A DNA stretch of 64,000 nt from assembly GCF_010093535.1 (NCBI RefSeq), contig NW_022985165.1, positions 226,650-290,649 on the forward strand, given 5' to 3'. This stretch comes from Lindgomyces ingoldianus. Lineage: Eukaryota; Ascomycota; Dothideomycetes; Pleosporales; Lindgomycetaceae. The notes beneath the pieces were generated by a model, which had not been told where the DNA came from, ran no database searches, and saw nothing but the letters and a program-made list of their open reading frames with translations. This document shows, in pieces, positions 1-12,041 of the stretch. The stretch's first letter is position 1. Each line of letters opens with the position of its first letter. A program made the position numbers and the translations under genes.

Positions 1-40
1 TTCCGATCCGAGTCCCTCGCGCACTAGCCCTATGCGCGAC

Positions 41-120
41 CAGCTTGCAACATGCTGCACTTTGCTGCAACATGCTGCAATTTGCTGCAAAATGCTGCAA
101 AATGCTGCAATTTGCAGCAA
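41..120. repeat. 10-bp tandem array, consensus NNTGCTGCAA
   Basis: Eight consecutive 10-bp units follow each other in strict register. Six carry TGCTGCAA, the last carries TGCAGCAA and the first (CAGCTTGCAA) is degenerate. The core TTGCTGCAA is almost its own reverse complement. The array lies in the non-AT-rich left edge and is not RIP-mutated. No gene is recognised around it. Confidence 0.85.
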
Positions 121-2402
121 CATACTGTTCGAGCTTATTGCTCGTACTATGTAGCAGCTTTCGTCAAACGTTCCTCCTGTCTTGACAGTAGGTGCGCATA
201 TCTAACAAGAACACTAACTGTCTATAGCATATTACCTGCAAACAGACAGACAAACAGAGTAAATAAATGCTAAAGTAGAAAAGTACCTACAAAAGTACAT
301 ATCCTATAATTAGACTAATTAGGCAGAGTAGCTTCTAATAGCATAGCTAGCTATTAACACAGTAAAATTAGCTATTATAAAGAAAACACCTTATAAAGCT
401 AACTTTAGCTACTATTTTTATTACACGCTTTATAAGAATTAGCTAATAAACTTACTAGAAACTGTTAACTACTTATTATACTTATTAAAACTACACTAAA
501 AGTTAGTGGTAGAAGCTAAGGCTAGCTAAAAAGTAATAAAATAGAACATAAATAAAATTTAATAACTAACTTCTAAGATCTACTCTAAAGACTACATTTA
601 TCTAGAAATAAAAAACTTTTAAACTTCTAAGCCCTTTTAAAAGCTTATAAAAAAACATATTAGCCTATATAAAGTATTATAGACATAATAGAATAGCTGT
701 AAACTTAAACTACTAAAAGAAATATATATACATTTATAGTTTTATACTTTAAAACTTAAAAAAACACTTAAAGAAATTCCTCTTTTAATAGCTAGTTAAA
801 GAGATATAAAAGTTAAATATAAAGTTAAATAAATACTTAATGTCTAAAAAAGAAAAGAATTTTTAGTAAAATAAAAAAAATAGTTTACTAGTAAAAGCAT
901 TTAAAAGCTTATTAAAAACCTAATAAATGCTCTACAGCTTTTTTAAAATTATTAGGCGTCTCTTCTAACTAGAACTAGCCTAGAGAAAGTTCCTTAGACT
1001 AAAAAGCACTATTATCCTCTAAGAGAATTATAGCAACATTAGATAGCTATAATATAGAAAGTCTATAACTTTTTAAAGTAGGCTAAGAAGATAGAAGGCT
1101 AGTAGCTTTTACTTTAAGCGCTTTAATCTTATCTAAGAATAAAAAGTCTTTTTTTAATACTTTGCCTTTTAATTTTTTAAAAAGTTTAAATGTTTCTAAG
1201 CCTAAGATTCCTATCTCTAAATTTAGTATAATTTTTTAAAAGTCTACTTTACTAACTCTTCTTTCTGTTTCTAATAGGCCTAGGCATTTCTTATTTTATA
1301 AAGAAGCTTTTTTTACTCTCTCTTTAAATAATCCTAGGCTGCATTAGAAATAAAGGCATTATACTTACTACTTTTTTTTACACACTTTAAGCACTTATTT
1401 AATAATAAGGTTAAAACACAAAAGAAGCTACTTAAATAGTAAAGACTACATAGTTACATTTTTATATAGTAAAGAGGGTTAAGATAAGCAGCAGTGCGTA
1501 AACAGCGTGCGCAGGCAGTCTAATAACAAGACTAATAAGGCATAGTTAGAAAAAACACATCTTTATAAAAAAATTTAAAAAGGGCACTTACTAAATAAAA
1601 AAAGTTATAACACTTATAACAGCATAAGCAGAACAGTAAGAACACTAATAGAGAGAAAAGCCTACATGTTACAACTTATAATTAGATTATAAGTTACTAA
1701 CTAGTTGTGCCCTACTGTTTAGATAAATAAGGCTAGAATTTTTTTATTATATTACTCTGCAAATTACATAATCTAACAGACTAAAAATAGACAGAGATGT
1801 TAGACTAGTAGATAGTAGAGTGCATTATCTAATAAGCAAAGGACGTTTGCATGCTATGCATGCAATGCGCGCAGAGGAAACAGAGCGCGCACAACGCGCA
1901 ACTAGAAAGTACCCTATATATATAGTTTAGATCCTAACTACTATTAAAAAGTTATAATTAAAGTTTAGTTTATTTCTATATAAACTAAGTAGCATTACTA
2001 CTTTTTAATAAAAGTAATATAAATTATATATTTTACACTATATATACCTTCTATTTTATTCTAATAAAGAACTGTTTAACCTAAGCAGCTTATACTGCTA
2101 TTAAAGGGCAAACTACAGTTAGCTACAACTCCTAAACCTAGTAACTGCGCCTAGACAGACTGTACACCTGTTAGGACTAAGTTCTCTACCTCTTCTCTCC
2201 TCTTTACCTTCTCTAATAGGCCTAGAGTACTTCGGACACCATTTATCCGAAGTAAAGATTGTAACATAGAGGCATTTACATACAAAGACTTACCTATTAA
2301 TTGTAAAAACAAGGTATACACTTTAAAATTAAGAAGTGTGTTAACTAACAAGGGCGTGACTGTAACATAAGAGTATAATTAGTACCCGTGTCTGTACGTA
2401 AG
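121..2402. other. AT-rich degenerate DNA with no recognisable gene
   Basis: From about 240 the sequence becomes very AT- and TpA-rich, with stops in every frame. This is the usual look of repeats eroded by RIP. Small GC islands survive at about 1485-1525 and 1850-1905 (GCGC-rich). The segment from 1668 begins TGTTACAACTTATAAT and could be an LTR start, but no second copy is present to prove it. A 66-codon minus-strand frame at 2151-2351 has no recognised product. Confidence 0.6.
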
Positions 2403-2691
2403 TGTAACAATTCTCATGAATCGTTCCATCTCGGGTCGCTCGGAACCTATCCGATGGGTTCCTGTACCGGCCCTGACTGTGACTTGACCCTGTCCCTGCA
2501 GTTACCCCTATTTCCCTAAGTATTTAGTCGCATCCCTCTCTTTAGCTAGCTTTGAAGTTTTCTAATATCTTTTATATAAGGCCTATAGGTGTTAATAGAA
2601 TTCCTAGGTTATTAAGTCTCTACGCACTTCTATATGCCTTTAAGTAGATTCTTACTGCATTTAAACCTATTATTTTGCCTGTGCTGTTACA
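2403..2691 (+). repeat. 5' LTR of Gypsy element G1
   Basis: Begins TGTAAC and ends GTTACA, the same inverted ends as the two LTRs of G2. It aligns over its whole 289 bp with 4605-4894 and 11482-11771. The first half keeps much GC; the second half is RIP-mutated. Confidence 0.85.
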
Positions 2692-3427
2692 TTATATTAA
2701 AACACTTACTTTTACTAGTAATATCTTTATTAATAATATTATATTAATTATTTATTTAACTATGTCTAACTTTAAAAAGTGTTTAATTTAGTTTAAGTTA
2801 TAATTTTTACAAACTATTATGTTAGGTTATTTAGTTATTATAAATAAAAATTTAAAAACTTTTTATTAACTAAAGCTTTTAAGTTTAGAACTTTTTACCT
2901 CTTATAATTAAAATTACTTTTAAAAAAGTTATAAAAGATATGCTAAAGTAGAAACTTAAAGACTACTAATAACTTATTAAAATTGAAGATAACTACTAAT
3001 ACTTAACTCTTAACTACCTTTAGACCTTAGTATAAAAGCTTACAACACACTCTAGCTATAGCTAAGGCAATATGCCTACTACTAAAGCTGAATAACTACT
3101 AACTTTAATAGCTAAACTTTTTTTTATAAAACTAAAAGCTAAAAACTTACTAAATTTAAAGTTAAACTATAGTAATATAGCTTATAAAAACTAAGTTACT
3201 TAATTAAAAGCATAAATTAAATAGCTAACTAGATTAAAAACTATTAGTTTTAATTAACCTCTACTAACTACTAAATTACTTTTAATAATGCCTTAAATTA
3301 CTTTTACTATACTAATAGTAAAAGACTTTTTAGGCTTTTTTAAGCTCTTTTAAAGCTACCTTACTAAATATATGCCTAAGATTAAGAACTTTATAGATAG
3401 TAAAAAACTTATATTTAAATAATAATA

Positions 3428-4527
3428 ATGTACTTTATAGGCGAGTTGCTTACACACCTAAGTTGCTTACTTTTGCTAAGACCCTACTAAACTACTCTTC
3501 CTACACTAATGCATTCCCCACAACACTACTTAGACGCGCTAAAAGAATGTTAGATACAGCTTACGCTCTAAGCTTTTAAATAAAATATAAAACTTTTAAA
3601 GAAATATGCTGTAGCTATGTGCAGGGTCTTATAAAAAATAATAAATAACTACAGCACTAGATAACTTTTACAAGCTAATTCTACAGCTAAATTATAAAGG
3701 CTAGGTAATAAAAAGAAGCAGGTAATTGTTAAGACTATACTTAAGCTATATGCGTAAGGAATTTCCCCTTAGATAGCATTTATAGCTAATATAGCTAATT
3801 CTTTACACGCTAAGTGTAATCTAGGCTATGTTTACATAAACTAGCCTAGTACGTTTATAAAGTGTTATTTAGAGCTTAAAGTAACATTTAAGTGTAAGTA
3901 TAACTATAAGAGAGCTCTTTATAAAAGTCCTAGAGTAATTTAAGGCAAGTTTAGCCTTATAGAGAATATTAAAGCTAAGTATAGCATCTAGGATAATAAC
4001 ACGTATAACTTTAGTAAGATAGAGTTTATAATTAGCTAGATATCTCTTAACTATACTTGCGCTTAAAACTTTACTTTAAGCTTTAAATAACGCTTTATAA
4101 ATGTACTAGGCTAGTTTATGTAAACATAGCCTAGATTATGCTTAGCGCGCAAAGAATTAGCTATATTAGCTATAAATGCTATTTAAGGGGAAATTCCTTG
4201 CGCATATAGCTTAAGTATAGTCTTAATAATTACCTACTCCTTTTTATTACCTAGCCTCTGTAATTTAGCTGTAGAATTAGCTTATAAAGGTTGTCTAGTG
4301 CTGTAGTTATTTGTTATCTTTTATAAAACCTTATATATAGCTACAGCACATTTTTTTAAAAGTTTTATGTCTTATTTAAAAGCTTAGAGTGTAAGCTGTA
4401 TCTAACATTCTTTTAGCGCGTCTAAGTAGTGTTATAGGGAATGCATTAGTGTAGAAAGAGTAGTTTAGTAGGGTCTTGGCAAAAGTAAGCGACTTAGGTG
4501 TGTGAGCAACTTGCCTATGAAGTACGT
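3428..4527. mobile_element. Palindromic (foldback) derivative T1 of a Fot1/Pot2-like transposon
   Basis: Flanked by a TA duplication. The empty site is visible in the paralogous G2 sequence near 5632 (AATAGTAAGCTTTT). The arms 3428-3907 and 4049-4527 are inverted copies of each other, about 480 bp long, around a spacer of about 140 bp. Both arms match the same end, the right end, of the full-length transposon T2 at 12042-13904. The left arm plus spacer is one continuous stretch of that end (to about T2 position 13290), and the right arm repeats the outer 480 bp. The opposite end, with the transposase C-terminus, is missing. It is therefore non-autonomous and must have been moved by a transposase supplied elsewhere. 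Confidence 0.8.
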
Positions 4528-4604
4528 TAAGCTTTTATTATAAATAGACTTAATATTAATTTAGATTACTATTAGAGTAAGCGCGCACGCATAGCGTTAG
4601 TATA

Positions 4605-4894
4605 TGTAACGATTCTACAAATCGTTCCATCTTGGGTCGCTCGGATCCTATCCGAAGGGTCCCCGTATCGGCCCCAACCATAACTCGACCTAGTCCCCTG
4701 CAGTTGCCCCTATTCCCTTATGTATTTAGTCGCACCTCGCCCTTGTAGCTAGCTTAGTAGTTTTCTAATATCCTACAAACAAGGCCTATAGGTGTTATTA
4801 GTATTCCTAGATCTCTAAGTCCCCACGCACTCCTATATGCCTCTAAGTAGATTTATACTGCATTTAGACTTATTGTCTTGCCTGCGCTGTTATA
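4605..4894 (+). repeat. 5' LTR of G2
   Basis: 290 bp, TGTAAC...GTTATA; the last C of GTTACA has become T, as expected from RIP. Differences from the 3' LTR are mostly C/T and G/A transitions, so LTR divergence here cannot be used as an age clock. Confidence 0.9.
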
Positions 4895-4979
4895 TTATAT
4901 TAGAAAACTTACTTTTGCTAGTAACAGCCTTATTAATAATATTACATTAATTGTTTATTTAACTACATCTAACTTTAAA

Positions 4980-7900
4980 AAGTGTTTAATTTAGTTTAGG
5001 TTACTATTTTTACACACTATTACATTAAATTATTTAGTTAGTATAGATAGAATCTTAGAGACTTTTTATTAACTAAAGCCTTTAAGTTTAGAACTTCTTA
5101 TCCCTTATAATTAGAATTACCTTTAGAAAAGTTATAAAAAATATGCTAAAGTAAAAACTTAAAAACTACTAATAACTTATTAGGATTAAGAATAACTACT
5201 AATGCTTAACTCTTAACTACTATTAGATTCTATTATAAAGACTGTAACTTATTCTAGCTGCAGCTAAGGTAAGATGCCTGCTTTTAAAACTAAACTACTA
5301 CTAACCTTAACAGCTAAACTTTTTTTTATAGGACCTAAAGCTAAAAACTTACTAGATTTAAAGTTAAACTTTAGTAGCATAGCTTTTAAGAACTAAGTTG
5401 CTTAGTTAAGAGCATAAATTAAATAGCTAACTAAATTAAAAACTGTTAGTCTTAATTATTTCTTACTAACTACTAAATTACCTATAATAATGCCTTAAAT
5501 TACCTCTGCTACTTTAATAGTAAGAGACTTTTTAGGCACTTTTAAGCTTTTTTAAAGCTACCTTACTAAACACACGCCTAAGATTAAAAACTTTATAAAT
5601 AGTAAAAAACTTATGTTTAAATAATAGTAAGCTTTTATTATAAATAGACTTAACATTAATGCAGATTACTATTAGAGTAAGCGCGCACGCATAGCGCTAG
5701 TATAGGGACACACTGCTAGTATTGTAAAGGAATACCTAGAGCCTAGATACCTAGCTAAATTAGATAACTTTTAGTTTAAAAATATAAAAAAAATAATTAA
5801 GCTTTTATAAACATACTTTATTACTAGTAATAAAGAGACAGAGGCGTAACAGGCGTCTTAGACTTTAAAAATAAGTAAAAAAAAAGTATTTTTTACTTTT
5901 AAAGCTTACTTTATTAGTGCTACTATTAAAGGGTTTATATTAAAAGTAAAATAGTTCTTTTACTTATAAAAAAAGATACTACTTAGCCTAAAAGTACTAA
6001 ACTTAGGTTTTAAGCACACTTAAAAGAGCTTCTTTAAGACTATAGTAGCCTACCTAACAGCCTATAATATAGAAAGAAAGAATACTTCTACTATTTTAAA
6101 GTAAACTGTTAATCTTACCTAACAGTCTACTATTAGACCTAGTATAGATTAGTCTTAGAAGGTTTTTAGTAATACATCTAAGGCAGTATACTATTCTAGT
6201 GCACTCTAACCTGCACCTATGTTAGTACTCTAATCTACTCTAGCTACCTACAGACAACCTAGCTAGACACCTGCCTCTAAAAGACAAACAACTTCTAGTA
6301 ACTGTTATAATTATAGTAAACTAGAACATTTTACTAGCAATTATCTTATTTCTAGAGTATAAAAGATTAAGGTAGAGTAATAGGAATCTAAGAAAAAATT
6401 TATAAATGTAAATAATTTTAATCTAAATGCTTTCTAAATAAAAAATAGTAACACCTAAAAAAACTTTTTATTTTAGGCTTAAGTAAGTATAATTTATTAC
6501 ACATTAATCTATTACACTTATTTAAAGGAAAACACTTTTAAGTTTTTACTATTTTGTATTTAAAAAGCATTAAAGTTTATTTAAATTTTTTAGTTAATAC
6601 TAGCGCTTATAGTTTTTTATTTATTAACTTAATAACTGCTAAGTTATTATTTTAATGCCTTTATATTCTTATCTAATGCTTACTATTTAAAGTTATAGTT
6701 AAGAGCTTTTAAGATTAGATCTAAGTCCCTATCTACTAGTATATCTGCTTATATATATAAATTAATAAAAAAAGCATCTAAAACTGCTCTTTTATTATTA
6801 TAAACCTTAGCTTCTAAGATTGCATTATTAGCATTAAATAGTTATATTGTTTTAAACTCTATCTAGATATAAAGAGAAATTAGATTATATAGCCTAGCAA
6901 ATATCTACCTACTTATAAACCTTTGCTGCCCTTGCTAATGCAATTAACCTAGCTTACACATAATAAAGAAGTAGAGCTAAATATTAAATAATACAACACA
7001 CTATAAAAAAAAAACTAATTTTAGTAGTTATGCAGCTTAACAATCTACTGCATTAAGGGTTTACTAAGGCTACTAAAATTATATAGATCTTTTATTATTT
7101 ATAGTCTAAAAACACTTAAATTGTTTTTTTACTTATTTATTAAGAAGTCTAGAACAGGTCTAAAGAAGGTCTATTTAGCTACTATTACTCTAATTTTAGT
7201 AAATGCTTTTTATTTTAACATAAAAAAAATAAGTTCTTTTTAACTTTTATCTATAAAATTAAGTAGTTAATTAAAGACAAGTAAGCCTTATAGTTAGACA
7301 CTAAATATAAAACTAAAGTATTAGTAAACTTTTAATTACTATCTAAATACTGTTAGTACTAAGATGTATTTAGCTATACTGCAGCTTACTAGCTACTAGT
7401 ACATTATCTATATAACTATAAGATTGTCTATACAGAGCCTCTCTCTAATAGTTACAGTCTGTTGTACAAATAGAACCTTAAAGAGCTAGAGGTAATAAAA
7501 AAATATGTTATAAATAATCTAAAATATAGCTTTATTAAGTAAAGTTAGAGCCCTTTTACATCTCCTATCTTTTATGTATAGAAACTAAATAGTAACTTAT
7601 ATATCTATGTTAATTACTATAAACTTAACGCTCTTACCTATAAGAATATATATCTAATACTATGTATAAATAAACTCTTATTAAGACCTACTAAGGTAGT
7701 AATTTTTACTAAGTTTAATATTTGCATAGCTTTTAATAAAATTAGAATAAATCTAAGCTTTAAAGAGTGTACTACTTTTTAGACATAATATAGAACCTAT
7801 AAGTATAAAGTTTTGCTTTTTAGATTATGTAATAGTCTAGTAACTTACTAGCGCTATATAAATAATGTATTAATTAACTATCTAGATAATTTTTACATTA

Positions 7901-10381
7901 CTTATTTTAATAACATTTTTATCTACTTTAAAGACAAGGCAACTTATATCCTCTATATTAAAAAAGTCTTAGAAAGGCTCTAGTAAGCAAGATTATAAGT
8001 AGAGATTAAAAAAAGTAAATTTTATATTACTTAAATAAAGTATCTTAGCTATATACTTTTAAACAAAGGACTAGAGGTTAACCTAAAGAAAGTAGAGGTA
8101 CTACATAACTAGCAGGCGCCTACTACTATAACAGGTGTAAAATCCTTTTTAGGCTTTACTAGATTTTATTAGTAATTTATTCTAAAAAAATTTTATATAG
8201 CTAAACTAATTATTACGCTTTAAAGCCCTACTACTTTTTTTATATAAACTTTAGAGTGTAATGTAGCTTTTAAAAAGCTAAAGTCTACACTACTAAGTAT
8301 ACCTACACTTTACTATTTTAACTTTGTGTTATAAACTAAAATTAAAACTAACACTTTTAATAAAGTAGTAGTAGAAGTCCTTTCTTAGAAATAAGCAGAT
8401 AGAAATTAGTGCCCTATATTATTCTATAGTAAGGTCCTATCTAGTTTAGAGCTAAACTAGAAGATATATAATAAGAAGCTATTTGTAATTGTTACTGTGT
8501 TTAAATAATAAAGGGCTAAGCTTACATCTATAGTAATAAGCACTCTAGTATATACTAATTATTATTTATTAGAGTACTTTATAATAATAAAGGTGCTAAA
8601 TGCTTATTAGGTCTATTAAGCTAAAAAGTTAGCTTAGTATTACTTTTAAATTAAGTACACCCTTAGTAAGAACAACGCTAGGGCAAACATTCTTAGTTAT
8701 TATAAATAAGATGTAGAAAATTTAAAAGCAGCTTAAACTAATAATAAGTTAAGAGTTTTACTAAGACTACACTAACTGCACCTCTAAATTAACTTTAAAC
8801 TAGCTTAGTACTATATTACTTAAATAACAACTTAAGCAGCTACACTAAATGTTATAAAAGAACTAGACTAGGTTATGTCTTTAGATTTTCTAAAATTAAT
8901 TAATATATTACTTTAAAAGAATTAAGCCTTTTTTACATAAAAGTAAGAACTCTTACCCTGCTATTATTAGATAAAAAATAGACTACTTCTCTATGCTAAC
9001 TGCTTATGTGTGCTAGTAGACTTATTACTGTGTACTTAACTTATTTAAAAAGTCTATAACTAAGTATTCTTAGCACACTTAAGTGCTACTAAGACCTATT
9101 AGTTACTAGCCTAAAAGTACTACTAAAAGGGTATAGAGGCTACTTATAAATAATATGTATAGAATTACCTTTTTTATTGTAAGGCTTATCTAAAATAGAC
9201 TTAAACTTTAGGCTTTATTTACCCTTTACTAATTCCTACTTAACTAATGCAGCACCTATGCATTAATTTTAAGAAGTTTTTTAAAGATAAGTCTAGATAT
9301 AATTAGATTATAGTTATAATTAATTACTTATTAAAATAAGCTATTTTAATCCTTTGCTATAAAACAATTAACACCTAAAAAATAGCTGCTTTGTTTATTT
9401 AATAGGTGTACTATTTTAGCTACACACCTAAAACTATTATTTTTAATTAAGGACCTTAGTTTGTATCTAGCTTCTAGTTTAAATTCTGTTAAATTTTAAG
9501 CATAAAAGTTACGCTCTCTACTGCCTATTATAAGGAAATAGATAGCTAAATAGAGATTATAAATAAGTATATTAATTAAAGACTAAGGCCTTTTGTATTT
9601 TTTTACTAAGATAACTAGAGTTCTTTACTACCTTTAATTAATTAGGCTTAGATAACCTTGCCCTATGCAATAATTAAAATGTCTTTATATTAAGTTCTAT
9701 ACAGCTCTAAACTATGTTAAAGCTAGGACTAGAAACATTCCACAGAACCTATCACAGCCACAGACAAGCTAAATTGTAAGGATGCCCTAGCATTAGCAAC
9801 CCGCATGCATGCAGCCTGGGAGTTGGCTAAGACCTATATGGAAAAGGCCTAGGATTAGATGCAAACTGTAGTTAACTGCTACCGCCAGCTAGTTAACTAA
9901 ACACTAAGAACCTTGCTGTCTAGAGACCTAGCTAAAAACTATCTAAATAATAGAAAGGCCCCTTTAAAGTACTTAAACAAGTTAAAAACTTGTACTGCCT
10001 AAAGCTACCTCTAGAGTTAAAGATATATAACGTCTTTGCACTAAACATACTTTATAAAGATCCTTAGAATCTGCTTCTAAGACAAGAACCTCTAAAACTC
10101 CTTAGAATTACTATTAATAGAGTAGAGGAGTAGAAAGTAAAGAAAATACTAGCTAGTAAGCTCTACTAGAAAACACTTAAGTACTAAGTAAAATAAGTAG
10201 GACACAACTCTAATCTAGTCTAGTACAAGGCTTTAAATTTTATAGGGTCTTTTTATAAACTAAAAGCCTTTTATAATAAGCATCTAAATTAGCTAGAACT
10301 TTTAAAGGCCTTACATAAGTAGATTAAGGCTTTTAAAGCTAGTATAGAAAGCATAGATTACTTAGTAGATAATAATGTATA
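4980..10381 (+). pseudogene. gag-pol relic of G2 (Gag knuckle, RT, RNase H, integrase, chromodomain)
   Basis: A CCHC knuckle relic lies at 6303-6344: spacing C-X2-C-X4-H-X4-C is kept, but the second and fourth Cys codons read TAT. The reverse-transcriptase core is at about 7600-8200; its YxDD box at 7903-7914 reads Tyr-Phe-Asn-Asn, both Asp codons changed G to A. An RNase H tail is readable near 8655-8700 (KYTLSKNNARANILS). Integrase spans about 9000-10080, with GPQFVSSFW near 9455 and the C-terminal KIYNVFALNILYKDP near 10020-10070. A chromodomain follows at about 10120-10330 (VEEWKVKKILASKLYW). Protease was not identified. Many in-frame stops show it is dead. Confidence 0.85.
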
Positions 10382-11467
10382 AAAGTAAAAAGTTAAATTA
10401 TATTTTTACATAATATTATTATAACTTTATAGACATATTACTTAGAAGGTTTAACAGCAAGCTATTAGACACCTCTAGACTCTTCTCTTCCTTTTTCTCT
10501 ACTCTTTTTTTTTTTTTCTCCTCTCCTCTTTTCTTTCTAGACTCCCTTTAAACCCCCTTTACTTTATCCTTAGCTGCCTAAAAGCGCTGTAATATCTGCC
10601 TAAAGGTTAAACACTAGAGCCTTTAGAGCTAAAACCTGTTAAAGCAGCTTAGTATTTTAGTAGAATAAGGCTACCTAAACACTAGCTATAAGAAGCCTAG
10701 CCTCCTAGCTCTTTACAACCTGCGCTACTTGCGCTAGGTTCTAAGTAAACTCTAAAATAGCTTTAAAGGCCTCTTTTTTATTCTTTTTACTCTCTATGTT
10801 TTAGGCTGCTACTTATAGCTTAAGATAGCTCTAAAGGACTAGAAATTTTTTTTTGTAATATAAAAGGACCTACACGCGTGTTAGTAAACTATACTTTAGT
10901 AGTATTAAACTATATTTATATAAAGTTATATTTTTTATTATGTAAGGTGTAATACTTGCATTTCTTTAATTTAAAAGACTAAAAAAAGAACTTAACTTAA
11001 AGGCTATAAGCTAGGGCATAGGCAGCCTAAAGGTAGATAACTTAAAAGGCCTCTAAAGAGGCTCTAGAAGGGGGGCAGAGCAGCATAGTAAATTTCTTTA
11101 ATACTATAATTAGTTAGTAGACTAAGCTATAGAATGTTAGGTGCATAATAATACCTATAAAGTAAAGAATTAGATAATAGCTAAAAAAAAAAAACTAATA
11201 AAATTAACTAGACTATATAAGTAAGGTAAGTAAACACTTATTACTATAAATAATAAATTTACTATATTAATAATAACTACACTACTAGTTACTACTAAAT
11301 AAAAACATTATAACAAAGGCATTATATTAGTATTAAGTTTTTAGTCTATTTTTTTAGTAATAAGAAATTTTAGTTAAGATAGTTATACTTATTATATTTT
11401 ATTTAAATTAGTTTTAAAGCATTTTTAAATACTTTTTAAACACTGCAGATAGAGACTATTAGCTTAT

Positions 11468-11478
11468 AAAAAGGGGAG
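11468..11478 (+). other. Polypurine tract of G2
   Basis: AAAAAGGGGAG lies three bases upstream of the 3' LTR (TGTAAT at 11482). This is the position of the plus-strand primer in LTR retrotransposons. Confidence 0.75.
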
Positions 11479-11481
11479 TAG

Positions 11482-11771
11482 TGTAATAATTTTATAAATT
11501 GTTCTATTTTAGGTTGCTTAGATCCTATCTAAAGGGTCCCTGTATTAGCCCTAACTATAACTTAACCTAGTCCCCTGCAGTTGCCCCTATTCCCTTATGT
11601 ATTTAGTTGCACCTTGCCCCTGTAGCTAGCTTAGTAGTTTTCTAATATCCTATGTACAAGGCCTATAGGTGTTATTAGTATTCCCAGGTCTCTAAGTCCC
11701 CACGCACTCCCATATGCCTCTGAGTGGATTCATACCGCATTCAGACCCATTGTCTTGCCTGCGCCGTTACA
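11482..11771 (+). repeat. 3' LTR of G2
   Basis: 290 bp, TGTAAT...GTTACA, followed by the GTATA duplication. The last 80 bp is nearly free of RIP changes while the first part is strongly AT-shifted. Confidence 0.9.
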
Positions 11772-12041
11772 GTATAGAGACACACTGCTAGTATTGCAAA
11801 GAAATACCTAGAGCCTAGATACCTAGCTAAGTTAGACAACTTTTAGTTTAGAAATATAAAAAAAATAATTAAGCATTTATAAACTTACTTTATTACTAGT
11901 AATAAAAAAAATAAAGGTGTAATAAGTGTTTTAAACTTTAAAAATAAGTAAAAAATAAGTATTTTCTGCCTTTAAAGCTTACTTTATTAGTGCTGCTATT
12001 AAAAGGTCTATATTAAAGTTAAAATAGTTCTTTTACTTATA

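Larger units (their letters stand above)
2403..4604 (+). mobile_element. Outer Ty3/Gypsy element G1, left part (LTR and start of gag), interrupted
   Basis: Contains the 5' LTR and then the gag start (2692-3427). The gag start is collinear with 4895-5632 of G2, so both copies come from one family. The gag part is split by transposon T1 at 3428-4527 and resumes at 4528. At 4600-4604 it meets G2, whose insertion duplicated GTATA. The element continues at 11777. Every reading frame is broken by TAG/TAA codons typical of RIP. No 3' LTR belonging to G1 can be shown. Confidence 0.8.
4605..11771 (+). mobile_element. Full-length chromodomain-type Ty3/Gypsy retrotransposon G2, RIP-inactivated
   Basis: A complete 7.17-kb element has LTRs at 4605-4894 and 11482-11771, both with TGTAAY/GTTAYA ends. 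The 5-bp target duplication GTATA is at 4600-4604 and 11772-11776, and the undisturbed target is preserved in G2 itself near 5700 (CTAGTATAGGGACA). Eroded domains follow the Ty3/Gypsy order: Gag with CCHC knuckle, reverse transcriptase, RNase H, integrase, chromodomain. This makes it a chromovirus. A purine tract precedes the 3' LTR. All frames are closed by RIP stops. About 1.1 kb between the chromodomain and the 3' LTR has no recognised domain and includes a pyrimidine-rich run at about 10487-10545. Confidence 0.9.

Noticed and set aside
1668..2142. LTR-like segment starting TGTTACAACTTATAAT
   Set aside because: No second copy, target duplication or internal domain is visible, so it cannot be called an LTR.
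10487..10545. Pyrimidine-rich run as a possible polypurine tract on the minus strand
   Set aside because: The genuine polypurine tract of G2 lies directly before the 3' LTR at 11468-11478, and no minus-strand element is seen here.
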